DNA from: JBLHKE01 sp047619485
GTDB lineage: Bacteria > Verrucomicrobiota > Verrucomicrobiia > Verrucomicrobiales > DEV007
Assembly: GCA_047619485.1 (NCBI GenBank)
Contig: JBLHKE010000461.1
Location: 1-6,414 of the forward strand
DNA: 6,414 bases
Direction of reading: 5' to 3'
A program made the translations under genes and the position numbers. This document shows positions 1 through 5,021 of this stretch, piece by piece. Under the pieces are notes generated by a model, which was not told where the DNA came from, did not search any database, and saw nothing but the letters and a program-made list of their open reading frames with translations. Within the stretch, counting starts at the first letter, position 1. Every line of letters begins with the position of its first letter.

Positions 1-34
1 ATTCTAGTAATTTTCTTGTGTGATGAGGTGGAAT

Positions 35-52
35 TTCCCGCCGTGACGGGAA
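35..52. other. Small hairpin in the leader region
   Basis: TTCCCG (35-40) and CGGGAA (47-52) form a perfect 6-bp stem with a 6-base loop. No T-run follows on the + strand, so it is not a convincing rho-independent terminator. It may be the end of a transcript entering from outside the window or a chance palindrome. The rest of 1-155 shows no gene I can support. Confidence 0.35.
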
Positions 53-191
53 GCGGATATTAGAGGGACTGGTTCGCACTGTCAACCCATTAATCATGCG
101 TTTTCCTTGATCTTGACAGGGTTTCTGGTCACTCGGGCTCCGTGGCGATTCAGCGTTGCATTCGTGCATTACCCGACCGATGATCGCCGCC

Positions 192-605
192 ATGTCCGCC
201 AACACGGAAAAGGCGTCCGCCGGCCGCAATCTCCTCATCTACGCAGCAATCGTCACTGCTGTCGCTGCCTACACGGTTTTAGTCTGGAGCCAACGTGAGG
301 AAATTGAGCGCTACGGTTACCCGACGGGACTCGGCGATGGCGAACTCTACGATCTGCAGATCCATCCGCTCGATCCGGAAAAACCGATGATCATCCTCGA
401 AGGCGTTCCTTACATAGCCGACGAACAACCGTTCGAGCGCTGGGATCGGGATGTGGTCAAAGTCGGTCGTGATGACGACGATCTCTACTTTGTCTACCAA
501 GCGACGTCAAAGGTCGGTGATCCGGCCGGGGTGGAGGAGGGGAGTGGCTACTTACTAAAACTCGCTACCGAAGAGTACATCAAGATCACGCCGAAGTCAG
601 AGTAG
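192..605 (+). CDS. Hypothetical single-pass membrane protein (137 aa)
   Basis: I do not recognise the family. The N-terminus is short and polar with Lys and Arg. It is followed by one hydrophobic segment at about residues 14-33 (from LLIYAAIV through YTVLVWS), then about 100 soluble residues rich in Asp and Glu, including an Asp-Asp-Asp-Asp run before LYFVYQ. This predicts an inner-membrane anchor with the C-terminal domain outside the cytoplasm. The frame is open upstream to a TTG at 156 and also holds an ATG at 180. I chose the ATG at 192 because it leaves a short polar head before the membrane segment; 180 is nearly as good. No Shine-Dalgarno sequence is visible. The soluble part contains aromatic and charged strand-like stretches but no catalytic motif I can name. 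It is followed by a 146-base gap before purH, so co-transcription is possible but not shown. Confidence 0.72.
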   Translation: MSANTEKASAGRNLLIYAAIVTAVAAYTVLVWSQREEIERYGYPTGLGDGELYDLQIHPLDPEKPMIILEGVPYIADEQPFERWDRDVVKVGRDDDDLYFVYQATSKVGDPAGVEEGSGYLLKLATEEYIKITPKSE

Positions 606-751
606 CGGATTTGCGCGGTCTAGAAAAACTCCACAGTCAATTTACTTGCGCCACCCACCGCCCGTGCGCATTCTCCAAGCGAAGTCCCCCGACGAATCCA
701 ACCCGCCCGCGACCTCCTCTCGCAGCCACACTCTAATCACTCGACTCACGT
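606..751 (+). other. Gap and leader before purH
   Basis: This 146-base gap holds no open frame of interest. From about 645 to 730 it is strongly C-rich on the + strand. A TCTAAT at 732-737 could be a -10 box placing a transcript start only a few bases before the purH ATG, but there is no good -35 match 16-18 bases upstream, so this is weak. There is no Shine-Dalgarno sequence before purH and no clear terminator hairpin for the preceding gene. Confidence 0.3.
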
Positions 752-2296
752 ATGAAAATCGCACGCGCACTGATCTCCGTTTCTGATAAGAGCGGCCTCG
801 ATGACTTCGCCAAACGACTCCACGCCCTCGGCGTCGAGATCCTCTCCACTGGTGGCACTGCTCGCTACCTCGCCGAGCACGGCATCCCAGTCATCGACGT
901 CTCCGACTACACCGGCGAACCCGAGCTCTTCGACGGCCGGCTGAAGACGCTCCACCCGAAAGTCCACGGCGGCATGTTGTTCCGCCGCGATCACCCGGAA
1001 GACCCGACGCAGGCTAAGGAGCACGGCATCAAACCGATCGATCTCCTCGTCGTCAACCTCTACCCATTTGAGGAGACCATCGCGCAGCAAGACGTCACCC
1101 TGGAGCAGGCCATCGAGCAGATCGATATCGGCGGGCCAGCGATGTTGCGCGCGGCTTCGAAAAACTACAACGCGGTCACGGTGGTCACCGACGTCGCCGA
1201 TTATGAAACCGTCATCGATGAGATGGAGAGCGAGGGCGGGGCGACCAGTCTCAAGACCCGCGAGCGTCTCGCCATCAAAGTTTACCAGCGCACCGGTGCC
1301 TACGATCGCGCGATCAGTAACTTCCTCAACGATTCTCAGGAGACCGATGCCGGGTTCGGCCTCAGTCTGCCGCTCTACTCTGAGTTGCGCTACGGTGAGA
1401 ATCCGCACCAGAAGGCTTCGCTCTACGGCAATTTTGGCGATTATTTCACCAAGCTCCAAGGCAAGGATCTCTCGTACACCAATGTCATCGATATCCATGC
1501 GGCGGCCGAACTCGTCGCCGAATTCCGTCGGCCGACGGTGGCTATCTTAAAGCACACCAATCCCTGTGGCGTCGGCTGTGCCAATGCCGATGAGGATCTG
1601 CGCGACGCATGGGACAAAGCATTTGAGACTGATCGCCAGGCGCCGTTTGGTGGGGTGATCGTCACCAACCGCCCGCTCACCGAAAGCCTCGCCCGAGTGA
1701 TCAGCACCATCTTTACCGACGTTATCATCGCACCGGATTTCGACGCAGAGGCCCTCGCCATCCTGAAGAAGAAAAAAAATCTGCGCCTGATGCGTGTCTC
1801 GGAGAACTTTAGCGAGTGTCTCAGCGATCCAATCATCCGCTCCGCTCCTGGTGGGGTTCTCGTGATGGATGCAGATGCTCACGCGCTCGGGCTGGATAAG
1901 ATCGAGGAGAAAGTCGTCACCCAACGCCCGCCGAGCGCCGATGAGATTGAGGCGATGCGCTTTAGTTGGCGCGTCTGCAAGCACGTCAAATCGAACGCCA
2001 TCGTCTTCGGTTCCAGTGACCGCACGCTGGGCATCGGTGCCGGCCAGATGTCACGCATCGACTCCTCGCGCATTGCGGTATGGAAGGCCAAAGAGGCCGG
2101 GCTTTCGCTCGCGGGAAGCGTGGTCGCCAGCGACGGGCTGTATCCGTTCGCCGATGGCCTCATCGCTGCGGCGGAGGCCGGTGCAACCGCCTGCATCCAG
2201 CCCGGCGGTTCCATGCGTGACGAAGAAGTCATCGCCGCCGCCAACGAGCGCGAGGTCGCGATGGTCTTCTCCGGTCACCGCCATTTCCGTCACTAG
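752..2296 (+). CDS. purH: Bifunctional AICAR formyltransferase / IMP cyclohydrolase (PurH)
   Basis: It catalyses the last two steps of de novo IMP synthesis in the cytoplasm: formyl transfer from 10-formyltetrahydrofolate to AICAR, then ring closure of FAICAR to IMP. At 514 aa it is full length for bacterial PurH. The N-terminal cyclohydrolase (MGS-like) domain, about residues 1-145, carries STGGTARYL (32-40), GRLKTLHPKVHGG with Lys65, Tyr104 in NLYPF, Asp125 in IDIGGPAMLRAASKN, and Lys137, matching the known active-site set. The transferase domain begins near LRYGENPHQ (212-220). It has the catalytic Lys267-His268 pair in KHTNPCGVG, then FGG (299-301), KSNAIV, and IGAGQMSR (428-435). It ends with IQPGGS and a FSGHRHFRH tail, as in the family. 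The ATG at 752 aligns with the usual KIARALISVSDKSG start. No Shine-Dalgarno is visible. pdxJ follows after 43 bases. An A8 run at 1772-1779 is a slippage-prone spot, but the frame is intact. I see no missing catalytic residue. Confidence 0.98.
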   Translation: MKIARALISVSDKSGLDDFAKRLHALGVEILSTGGTARYLAEHGIPVIDVSDYTGEPELFDGRLKTLHPKVHGGMLFRRDHPEDPTQAKEHGIKPIDLLVVNLYPFEETIAQQDVTLEQAIEQIDIGGPAMLRAASKNYNAVTVVTDVADYETVIDEMESEGGATSLKTRERLAIKVYQRTGAYDRAISNFLNDSQETDAGFGLSLPLYSELRYGENPHQKASLYGNFGDYFTKLQGKDLSYTNVIDIHAAAELVAEFRRPTVAILKHTNPCGVGCANADEDLRDAWDKAFETDRQAPFGGVIVTNRPLTESLARVISTIFTDVIIAPDFDAEALAILKKKKNLRLMRVSENFSECLSDPIIRSAPGGVLVMDADAHALGLDKIEEKVVTQRPPSADEIEAMRFSWRVCKHVKSNAIVFGSSDRTLGIGAGQMSRIDSSRIAVWKAKEAGLSLAGSVVASDGLYPFADGLIAAAEAGATACIQPGGSMRDEEVIAAANEREVAMVFSGHRHFRH

Positions 2297-2301
2297 CGGC
2301 A

Positions 2302-2316
2302 GCGGTTTGCAACCGC
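2302..2316 (+). other. Perfect hairpin between purH and pdxJ
   Basis: GCGGTT (2302-2307) and AACCGC (2311-2316) form a 6-bp GC-rich stem around a 3-base loop (TGC), starting 5 bases after the purH stop codon. No U-tract follows, so it is unlikely to be a full terminator. It could stabilise the purH 3' end or tune read-through into pdxJ. Chance occurrence is not excluded. Confidence 0.35.
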
Positions 2317-2339
2317 CAGTCACCGGTGCATAGGTGCCT

Positions 2340-3089
2340 ATGCCCAACCAACTCAAACTAGGTGTCAACATTGACCACGTCGCGACGCTGCGAAATGCGC
2401 GCTTCGTCGGCATGCTCGACTCACCCTATGCCGAACCGAGTCCGGTCACTGCCGCTCTAGAAGCCGAGGCCGCCGGTGCGGATTCGATCACCGCGCACCT
2501 GCGCGAAGACCGCCGCCACATCGTCGATCGCGATATCGCCGAGCTGCGCGAAAGGATCGGGACGAAGCTCAATTTCGAGATGGGCAACACGCCTGAAATT
2601 GTTGAGATCGCCCTCGCGACCAAGCCGGCTTTCGTCTGTCTCGTCCCGGAGCACCGCGCCGAAGTCACGACCGAGGGAGGGCTCGACGTCGCCGGCAATC
2701 GCGATTCACTCAAGCCGACGATCGATCGGCTGCAGCAAGCGGGCATCCAAGTCAGCCTCTTCATTGATCCGGTGGAAGAACACATTGCCGCGAGTGCCGA
2801 ACTCGGGGCGGAGATGGTCGAACTTCACACCGGAGCCTACGCCAACGCCAGCGGTGATGCCCGCCAGACCGAGGCCGATCGCCTCGCCGAAGGAGCCCGG
2901 CAGTCGCACGCCGCCGGCCTCCAGGTCAATGCTGGCCACGGGATCACCACCACCAATCTCCCTGGGCTTTTCGGCGTCCCGCATTTGATCGAACTCAACA
3001 TCGGCCATCACTTGATCGCCCGATCGTTCAGCATCGGCCTCGGTGCGGCGATCAAGGAGATGCGTGAGATCATGGCTCAGTATCCTTAG
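2340..3089 (+). CDS. pdxJ: Pyridoxine 5'-phosphate synthase (PdxJ)
   Basis: It condenses 1-deoxy-D-xylulose 5-phosphate with 3-amino-2-oxopropyl phosphate to make pyridoxine 5'-phosphate, in the DXP-dependent vitamin B6 pathway. It is a cytoplasmic TIM-barrel enzyme. From the ATG at 2340 it is 249 aa. Motifs in order: LGVNIDHVATLRNAR (7-21), ITAHLREDRRHI (50-61) with His53, NFEMG with Glu80, LVPEHRAEVTTEGGLDV (101-117), SLFIDP (139-144), HTGAYA (163-168), NAGHGI with His200, and ELNIGHHLIARS (218-229). These match the acid/base residues His45, Glu72 and His193 of the E. coli enzyme. Between NAR and the conserved PxPV segment this protein has about seven extra residues (22-35). A GTG at 2334 is an alternative start two codons upstream; AGGTG at 2332-2336 is a poor, closely spaced ribosome site. 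The gap from purH suggests an operon. The stop codon TAG (3087-3089) lies inside the left inverted repeat of the element that follows. Confidence 0.97.
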   Translation: MPNQLKLGVNIDHVATLRNARFVGMLDSPYAEPSPVTAALEAEAAGADSITAHLREDRRHIVDRDIAELRERIGTKLNFEMGNTPEIVEIALATKPAFVCLVPEHRAEVTTEGGLDVAGNRDSLKPTIDRLQQAGIQVSLFIDPVEEHIAASAELGAEMVELHTGAYANASGDARQTEADRLAEGARQSHAAGLQVNAGHGITTTNLPGLFGVPHLIELNIGHHLIARSFSIGLGAAIKEMREIMAQYP

Positions 3090-3109
3090 GGGTTGTCAGG
3101 AAATAAGTC
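3084..3109 (+). repeat. Left terminal inverted repeat
   Basis: This 26-base arm pairs with 3388-3413. Mismatched positions are 3087, 3092, 3100 and 3107. It overlaps the last six bases of pdxJ, including its TAG stop codon. Confidence 0.7.
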
Positions 3110-3113
3110 ATAC

Positions 3114-3132
3114 AGGGCACCTCCGAAAACCT
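3114..3132 (+). repeat. Inner inverted repeat, left arm
   Basis: AGGGCACCTCCGAAAACCT matches the reverse complement of 3256-3274 at 18 of 19 bases. The one difference is A versus G at 3126. It lies just inside the left terminal repeat, giving the element a nested structure. Confidence 0.72.
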
Positions 3133-3272
3133 CATGCGGGCTGGAGCTTGATAAAATCCCCGCGGTCTTCGTTGCTAAAGCGCCCACTATCACCAGATAG
3201 CTTGGCGTTTATCGCCTCGCCAGCGGGAATTTTCTCTGCGCCCCATTTCCACAGCAGGTTTCCGGAGGTGCC
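3132..3272 (-). pseudogene. Possible gene fragment between the inner repeats
   Basis: On the minus strand a frame is open for 46 codons from 3272, directly after a TAG at 3275-3273, to a TGA at 3134-3132. It therefore fills almost exactly the space between the two inner repeat arms. It has no ATG, GTG or TTG start in frame. The predicted peptide has a plausible soluble-protein composition, with WKWGAEKIPAG in the middle and DRGDFIKLQPA at its end, so it could be the captured C-terminus of a gene. The family is not recognised. A plus-strand frame is also open across the same bases, which weakens the coding case. I consider it a fragment at most, not a functional gene. Confidence 0.22.
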
Positions 3273-3274
3273 CT
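3256..3274 (-). repeat. Inner inverted repeat, right arm
   Basis: AGGTTTCCGGAGGTGCCCT is the partner of 3114-3132. The arms enclose 123 bases. The right part of the element, 3275-3387, has stop codons in several frames and no recognisable content beyond short dyads such as TTAGCC (3294-3299) with GGCTAA (3347-3352). Confidence 0.72.
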
Positions 3275-3387
3275 ACAAAGATGCGCAGGAATTTTAGCCA
3301 GCACCAAGGCAGATTTCAGCGATTATAGCGGGCTATTTGAGTTGGAGGCTAACGCGGGTGATGGCCAAAATAACCAGCAGATTGTAG

Positions 3388-3413
3388 GAGTTATTTACTG
3401 ACAAGCCCTTAGG
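3388..3413 (-). repeat. Right terminal inverted repeat
   Basis: This is the partner of 3084-3109. It overlaps a short hairpin formed by AAGCCC (3403-3408) and GGGCTT (3414-3419), which competes with another formed by GCTTC (3416-3420) and GAAGC (3426-3430). With neither followed by a T-run, I do not call a terminator. Confidence 0.68.
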
Positions 3414-3555
3414 GGGCTTCAGCGAGAAGCTTGGTCATATCCGACTTGCCCTTGGTTCCTGGCGCTCTGTGTTTGAGTTTCTCCCGAATCGCTTACTGCA
3501 TAAAAACGCGGACAGGGAGCCATCACGGGAGGGTCTTGGAATAAAATCTCGTATG
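3414..3555 (+). other. Non-coding spacer upstream of the Fur-type site
   Basis: No supported gene lies here. Near its end, TAAAAT (3542-3547) resembles a -10 box and would place a transcript start at about 3554, right at the Fur-type palindrome. The matching -35 position is poor, so the promoter is only suggested by its placement. Confidence 0.3.
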
Positions 3556-3576
3556 AAATGAGACTGATTCTCATTT
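3556..3576 (+). promoter_or_regulatory. Fur-type operator palindrome
   Basis: AAATGAGA (3556-3563) and TCTCATTT (3569-3576) are perfect 8-base inverted arms around CTGAT. The core TGAGACTGATTCTCA (3559-3573) agrees with the 7-1-7 Fur consensus TGATAATNATTATCA at 11 of 14 informative positions. It sits 41 bases before the ATG of the barrel gene and directly after a possible -10 box, where bound Fur would block transcription under iron-replete conditions. A relative such as Zur or Mur could use a similar site, so the metal is inferred. Confidence 0.68.
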
Positions 3577-3596
3577 ACTGCTTGAATTGCGACTGG

Positions 3597-3611
3597 ATCT
3601 CATTATCATTT
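3597..3611 (+). promoter_or_regulatory. Second, partial Fur-like site
   Basis: ATCTCATTATCATTT contains ATTATC (3602-3607), the reverse complement of the Fur hexamer GATAAT, next to a TCATT repeat. It ends five bases before the ATG at 3617. Adjacent or overlapping Fur sites are common at strongly controlled promoters. This one is not symmetrical, so confidence is lower. Confidence 0.4.
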
Positions 3612-3616
3612 TCGGT

Positions 3617-4366
3617 ATGCACCAACCAATACCTACCAATCGTTTCCGTGTGCTCCTCGCAATAGGGGTTATCGGACTTTCCCTAGCCAGCGCCGCGCAG
3701 GCAGATCGGCGCTTCACCTATTCCTACGAAGCTAAGACTTACACGCCTGGCTCCATCGAGCTCGAGACCTGGACCACTTGGAAAACCCGCGATGGCTTTG
3801 ACCGTCTGGATATCCGTCACGAGATCGAATTTGGAATCACTGAGCGCCTCCAGCTCGGGATCTATTTCGCCGACTGGCGCTGGGAAAATGGTGAGGGTTC
3901 GAGCTTCCACGACGTTGCTATGGAGGCGATTTACAACCTGACCAATCCGAACACTCACTGGATCGGTTCGTCCATCTATGGTGAGGTTAAGGTCTGGGAG
4001 GACTACCTTGAACTCGAGAGCAAATTGCTCTTGCAGAAGAACTTCGGCAAGCTCGCTGTGGTCTACAACGCGATCATCGAGGCTGAGTGGGAAGGGGATG
4101 GCTTGTCCGAGGAGAAGGGGGAGTTTGCCCAGACACTTGGTGTTGCCTACCAGTTTGATCCGAAATTTTCAGCCGGTTTCGAAGCCTTGCACGAACTCGA
4201 GATCGCAGAGTGGGAAGAGGCTGGCCCATCGGTCGTTTACGTTGGGCCAAACGCTTCGATCAATTTTGGCGAAGCCTTTCTCACCGTTGCTGGCCTTTGG
4301 CAGGTGACCGACTACAGCAGCGAGCCGGACTTCCAGCTGCGCACGATTTTCGGATTCCACTTCTAA
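3617..4366 (+). CDS. Predicted outer-membrane beta-barrel protein (DUF6662-like)
   Basis: The 249-aa product has a classic Sec signal peptide: basic start to Arg11, hydrophobic core VLLAIGVIGLSLASA, and likely cleavage after AQA (residue 29). The mature ~220 residues alternate polar and hydrophobic positions, with many Trp, Tyr and Phe, in repeated strand-turn-strand units (e.g. ELETWTTWKTRDGFDR, HEIEFGITERLQLGIYFADW). The protein ends in Phe (TIFGFHF), the usual signal for outer-membrane barrel insertion. The pattern RRFTYSYEA, TWKT, RHEIEFGIT, LQLG recalls proteins grouped as DUF6662; this is from memory and unchecked. The frame extends upstream to a TTG at 3587, but the ATG at 3617 gives the proper signal peptide. 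No Shine-Dalgarno is present. A cytochrome gene follows after 29 bases, probably in one operon, and a Fur-type operator precedes it. Substrate or partner is unknown. It could be a porin-like channel or a structural barrel. Confidence 0.83.
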   Translation: MHQPIPTNRFRVLLAIGVIGLSLASAAQADRRFTYSYEAKTYTPGSIELETWTTWKTRDGFDRLDIRHEIEFGITERLQLGIYFADWRWENGEGSSFHDVAMEAIYNLTNPNTHWIGSSIYGEVKVWEDYLELESKLLLQKNFGKLAVVYNAIIEAEWEGDGLSEEKGEFAQTLGVAYQFDPKFSAGFEALHELEIAEWEEAGPSVVYVGPNASINFGEAFLTVAGLWQVTDYSSEPDFQLRTIFGFHF

Positions 4367-4395
4367 GAGACCGCCCTGCCTCAGATTCAACCCTG

Positions 4396-4707
4396 ATGAG
4401 TTTCTATTCAAAAATCGCGAAGTGCGTTGCTGTCGTGTCTCTCGCGTTCTTGTCTGTCAACTGCGGCACGGACGGCGCGTCGCCAAGTGGAGGTGGCGCG
4501 TCGTCTGCTCGCACGGGAGGGGATTTACTCGCCGAGGGCAAGCGGCTCTATCTCACCCGTTGCACGTCCTGCCACGCGCCTGAACCCGTGGCGGATTACA
4601 GCCGATCCGAGTGGCGCGAGATCATTCCGGAGATGGCGATCGAGTCGAAATTAAGCGCCGCCCAAGAGCGTGCTGTGTTGCAGTACGTGCTCAGCCATTC
4701 GTCCTAG
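4396..4707 (+). CDS. Small monohaem c-type cytochrome, probable lipoprotein
   Basis: The 103-aa protein starts at the ATG at 4396, giving a signal sequence (Lys6, Lys9, then VAVVSLAFLSVNC). Cys23 is a possible lipidation site, though Asn at -1 is an atypical lipobox. A Gly/Ser-rich linker (about 24-42) separates it from the haem domain. CTSCH (56-60) is a clear CXXCH haem-c attachment site with His60 as axial ligand; Met80 in IIPEMAIESKL is the likely second ligand. The final helix (about 86-100) fits the cytochrome c fold. It would act outside the cytoplasm, anchored to a membrane, as an electron carrier. Only one haem site is present, so it is not a multihaem wire. It lies 29 bases after the barrel gene, which implies co-transcription and shared Fur-type control. 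The frame is open upstream of 4396 but overlaps the barrel gene and lacks a signal peptide, so I reject the longer form. The redox partner is unknown. Confidence 0.88.
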   Translation: MSFYSKIAKCVAVVSLAFLSVNCGTDGASPSGGGASSARTGGDLLAEGKRLYLTRCTSCHAPEPVADYSRSEWREIIPEMAIESKLSAAQERAVLQYVLSHSS

Positions 4708-4764
4708 ACCTGGGTGGTTTATCAAAGTTGAGAGTTACTTTTTATAAAAAAGTCAAATTTGAGC

Positions 4765-4792
4765 TTTTCATTTGGAGTGAACTAGTTATAAT
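4765..4792 (+). promoter_or_regulatory. Probable sigma-70-type promoter of the small transcription unit
   Basis: A perfect TATAAT lies at 4787-4792, with a weaker -35 TTTTCA at 4765-4770 and a 16-base spacer. TTGAGC at 4759-4764 is a better hexamer but is 22 bases away, too far. Just upstream is an AT-rich near-palindrome, ACTTTTTATAAAAAAGT (4737-4753), that could act as an UP-like element. The region is markedly more AT-rich than its neighbours. A start near 4799 would give a leader of about 26 bases before the small ORF. Confidence 0.55.
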
Positions 4793-4824
4793 GGTCGTAG
4801 CTAACCAAAACCACTATCAAGCAA

Positions 4825-4977
4825 ATGATCTTAAAACGACTCGTCATCACCAAACTTCTCGCTGCTTCAACCTTCGGTCTTTACCTCTTTGACTACCGCA
4901 AAGCCTGGGCGGAAGAGATCCCAGCACCTCAGCCTCCTGTGCCATTGGTGCAGCCGGCTGAGCTTCCGAGCGAGTAG
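4825..4977 (+). CDS. Small exported or membrane-anchored protein (50 aa), unknown
   Basis: The 50-codon frame runs from the ATG at 4825 to a TAG at 4975-4977. The N-terminus has Lys4 and Arg5, followed by a hydrophobic segment at about residues 6-22 (LVITKLLAASTFGLYLF). DYRKAWAEE comes next, with a possible signal cleavage after AWA (residue 29). The tail is short and rich in Pro, Ala and Glu (PAPQPPVPLVQP). The pattern looks real: a charged start, one membrane segment and a Pro-rich end, bounded by its own promoter and terminator. Codon use resembles the neighbouring genes. No family is recognised. If cleaved, the mature peptide is only about 21 residues; otherwise it is a bitopic micro-protein. 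No Shine-Dalgarno is visible. It could accompany the cytochrome/barrel proteins or be independent. Confidence 0.55.
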   Translation: MILKRLVITKLLAASTFGLYLFDYRKAWAEEIPAPQPPVPLVQPAELPSE

Positions 4978-4989
4978 CTCAGGCTGCTG
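4951..4989 (+). other. Stem-loop over the end of the small ORF
   Basis: CAGCCGGCTGAGCT (4951-4964) pairs with AGCTCAGGCTGCTG (4976-4989) at 12 of 14 positions, with an 11-base loop. The right arm begins within the stop codon. No T-run follows directly, so it is separate from the terminator downstream. It may protect the 3' end of the message or indicate a structured small RNA. Confidence 0.4.
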
Positions 4990-5021
4990 CTGATGTAGTT
5001 TTTACTCACACCCATCCCCTC

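Larger units (their letters stand above)
3084..3413. mobile_element. MITE-like non-coding element with terminal inverted repeats
   Basis: Positions 3084-3109 and the reverse complement of 3388-3413 match at 22 of 26 bases. Both share TTGTCAG, one variable base, then AAATAA, preceded by a CCT.AGGG block. If the repeat starts at the GGGG of 3089 and ends at the CCC of 3408, the core is 320 bp and is flanked on both sides by TTA (3086-3088 and 3409-3411), as expected of a target duplication. A longer reading, CTTAGGGG, also occurs at both edges (3085-3092 and 3408-3415). No transposase is encoded, so this would be a non-autonomous miniature element or a decayed insertion-sequence remnant. The family is not identified. 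Mismatches in the arms suggest it is not recent. I infer mobility from the structure only; copy number elsewhere in the genome is unknown. Confidence 0.68.

Noticed and set aside
113..118. Perfect -35 box TTGACA upstream of the first gene
   Set aside because: No -10-like hexamer lies 15-19 bases downstream, only GC-rich sequence, so it is not called a promoter.
746..1498. 250-codon open frame on the minus strand
   Set aside because: It lies antisense to the purH coding region. Its composition (long runs of Val, Asp, Glu, Arg, Leu) is what reverse reading of a GC-rich gene gives, and there is no recognisable domain.
1772..1779. A8 run in purH as a possible programmed frameshift site
   Set aside because: The purH frame continues intact through it to all C-terminal motifs. 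Neither alternative frame adds a meaningful product; it encodes part of a Lys-rich stretch.
3043..3297. 84-codon + strand frame across the pdxJ end and the repeat element
   Set aside because: It starts inside pdxJ in another frame and continues into the inverted-repeat element. It has no start signal and no recognisable domain.
3085..3415. CTTAGGGG 8-base direct repeat as the target duplication
   Set aside because: Taking it as the duplication would cut into the symmetric ends and leave arms out of register by two bases. The TTA reading keeps the inverted repeats aligned, so it is preferred, though not proven.
3403..3430. Overlapping short hairpins as a pdxJ terminator
   Set aside because: The stems are only 5-6 bp, mutually exclusive and without a following T-run. 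One arises partly from the right end of the repeat element.
3587..3616. Upstream TTG start for the barrel gene
   Set aside because: It would add ten residues before an already complete signal peptide and would overlap the Fur-like half site. The ATG at 3617 is better.
4611..4892. 93-codon + strand frame overlapping the cytochrome end and the small ORF
   Set aside because: It begins within the cytochrome gene out of frame and runs through the promoter region of the small unit. The peptide has no coherent features.
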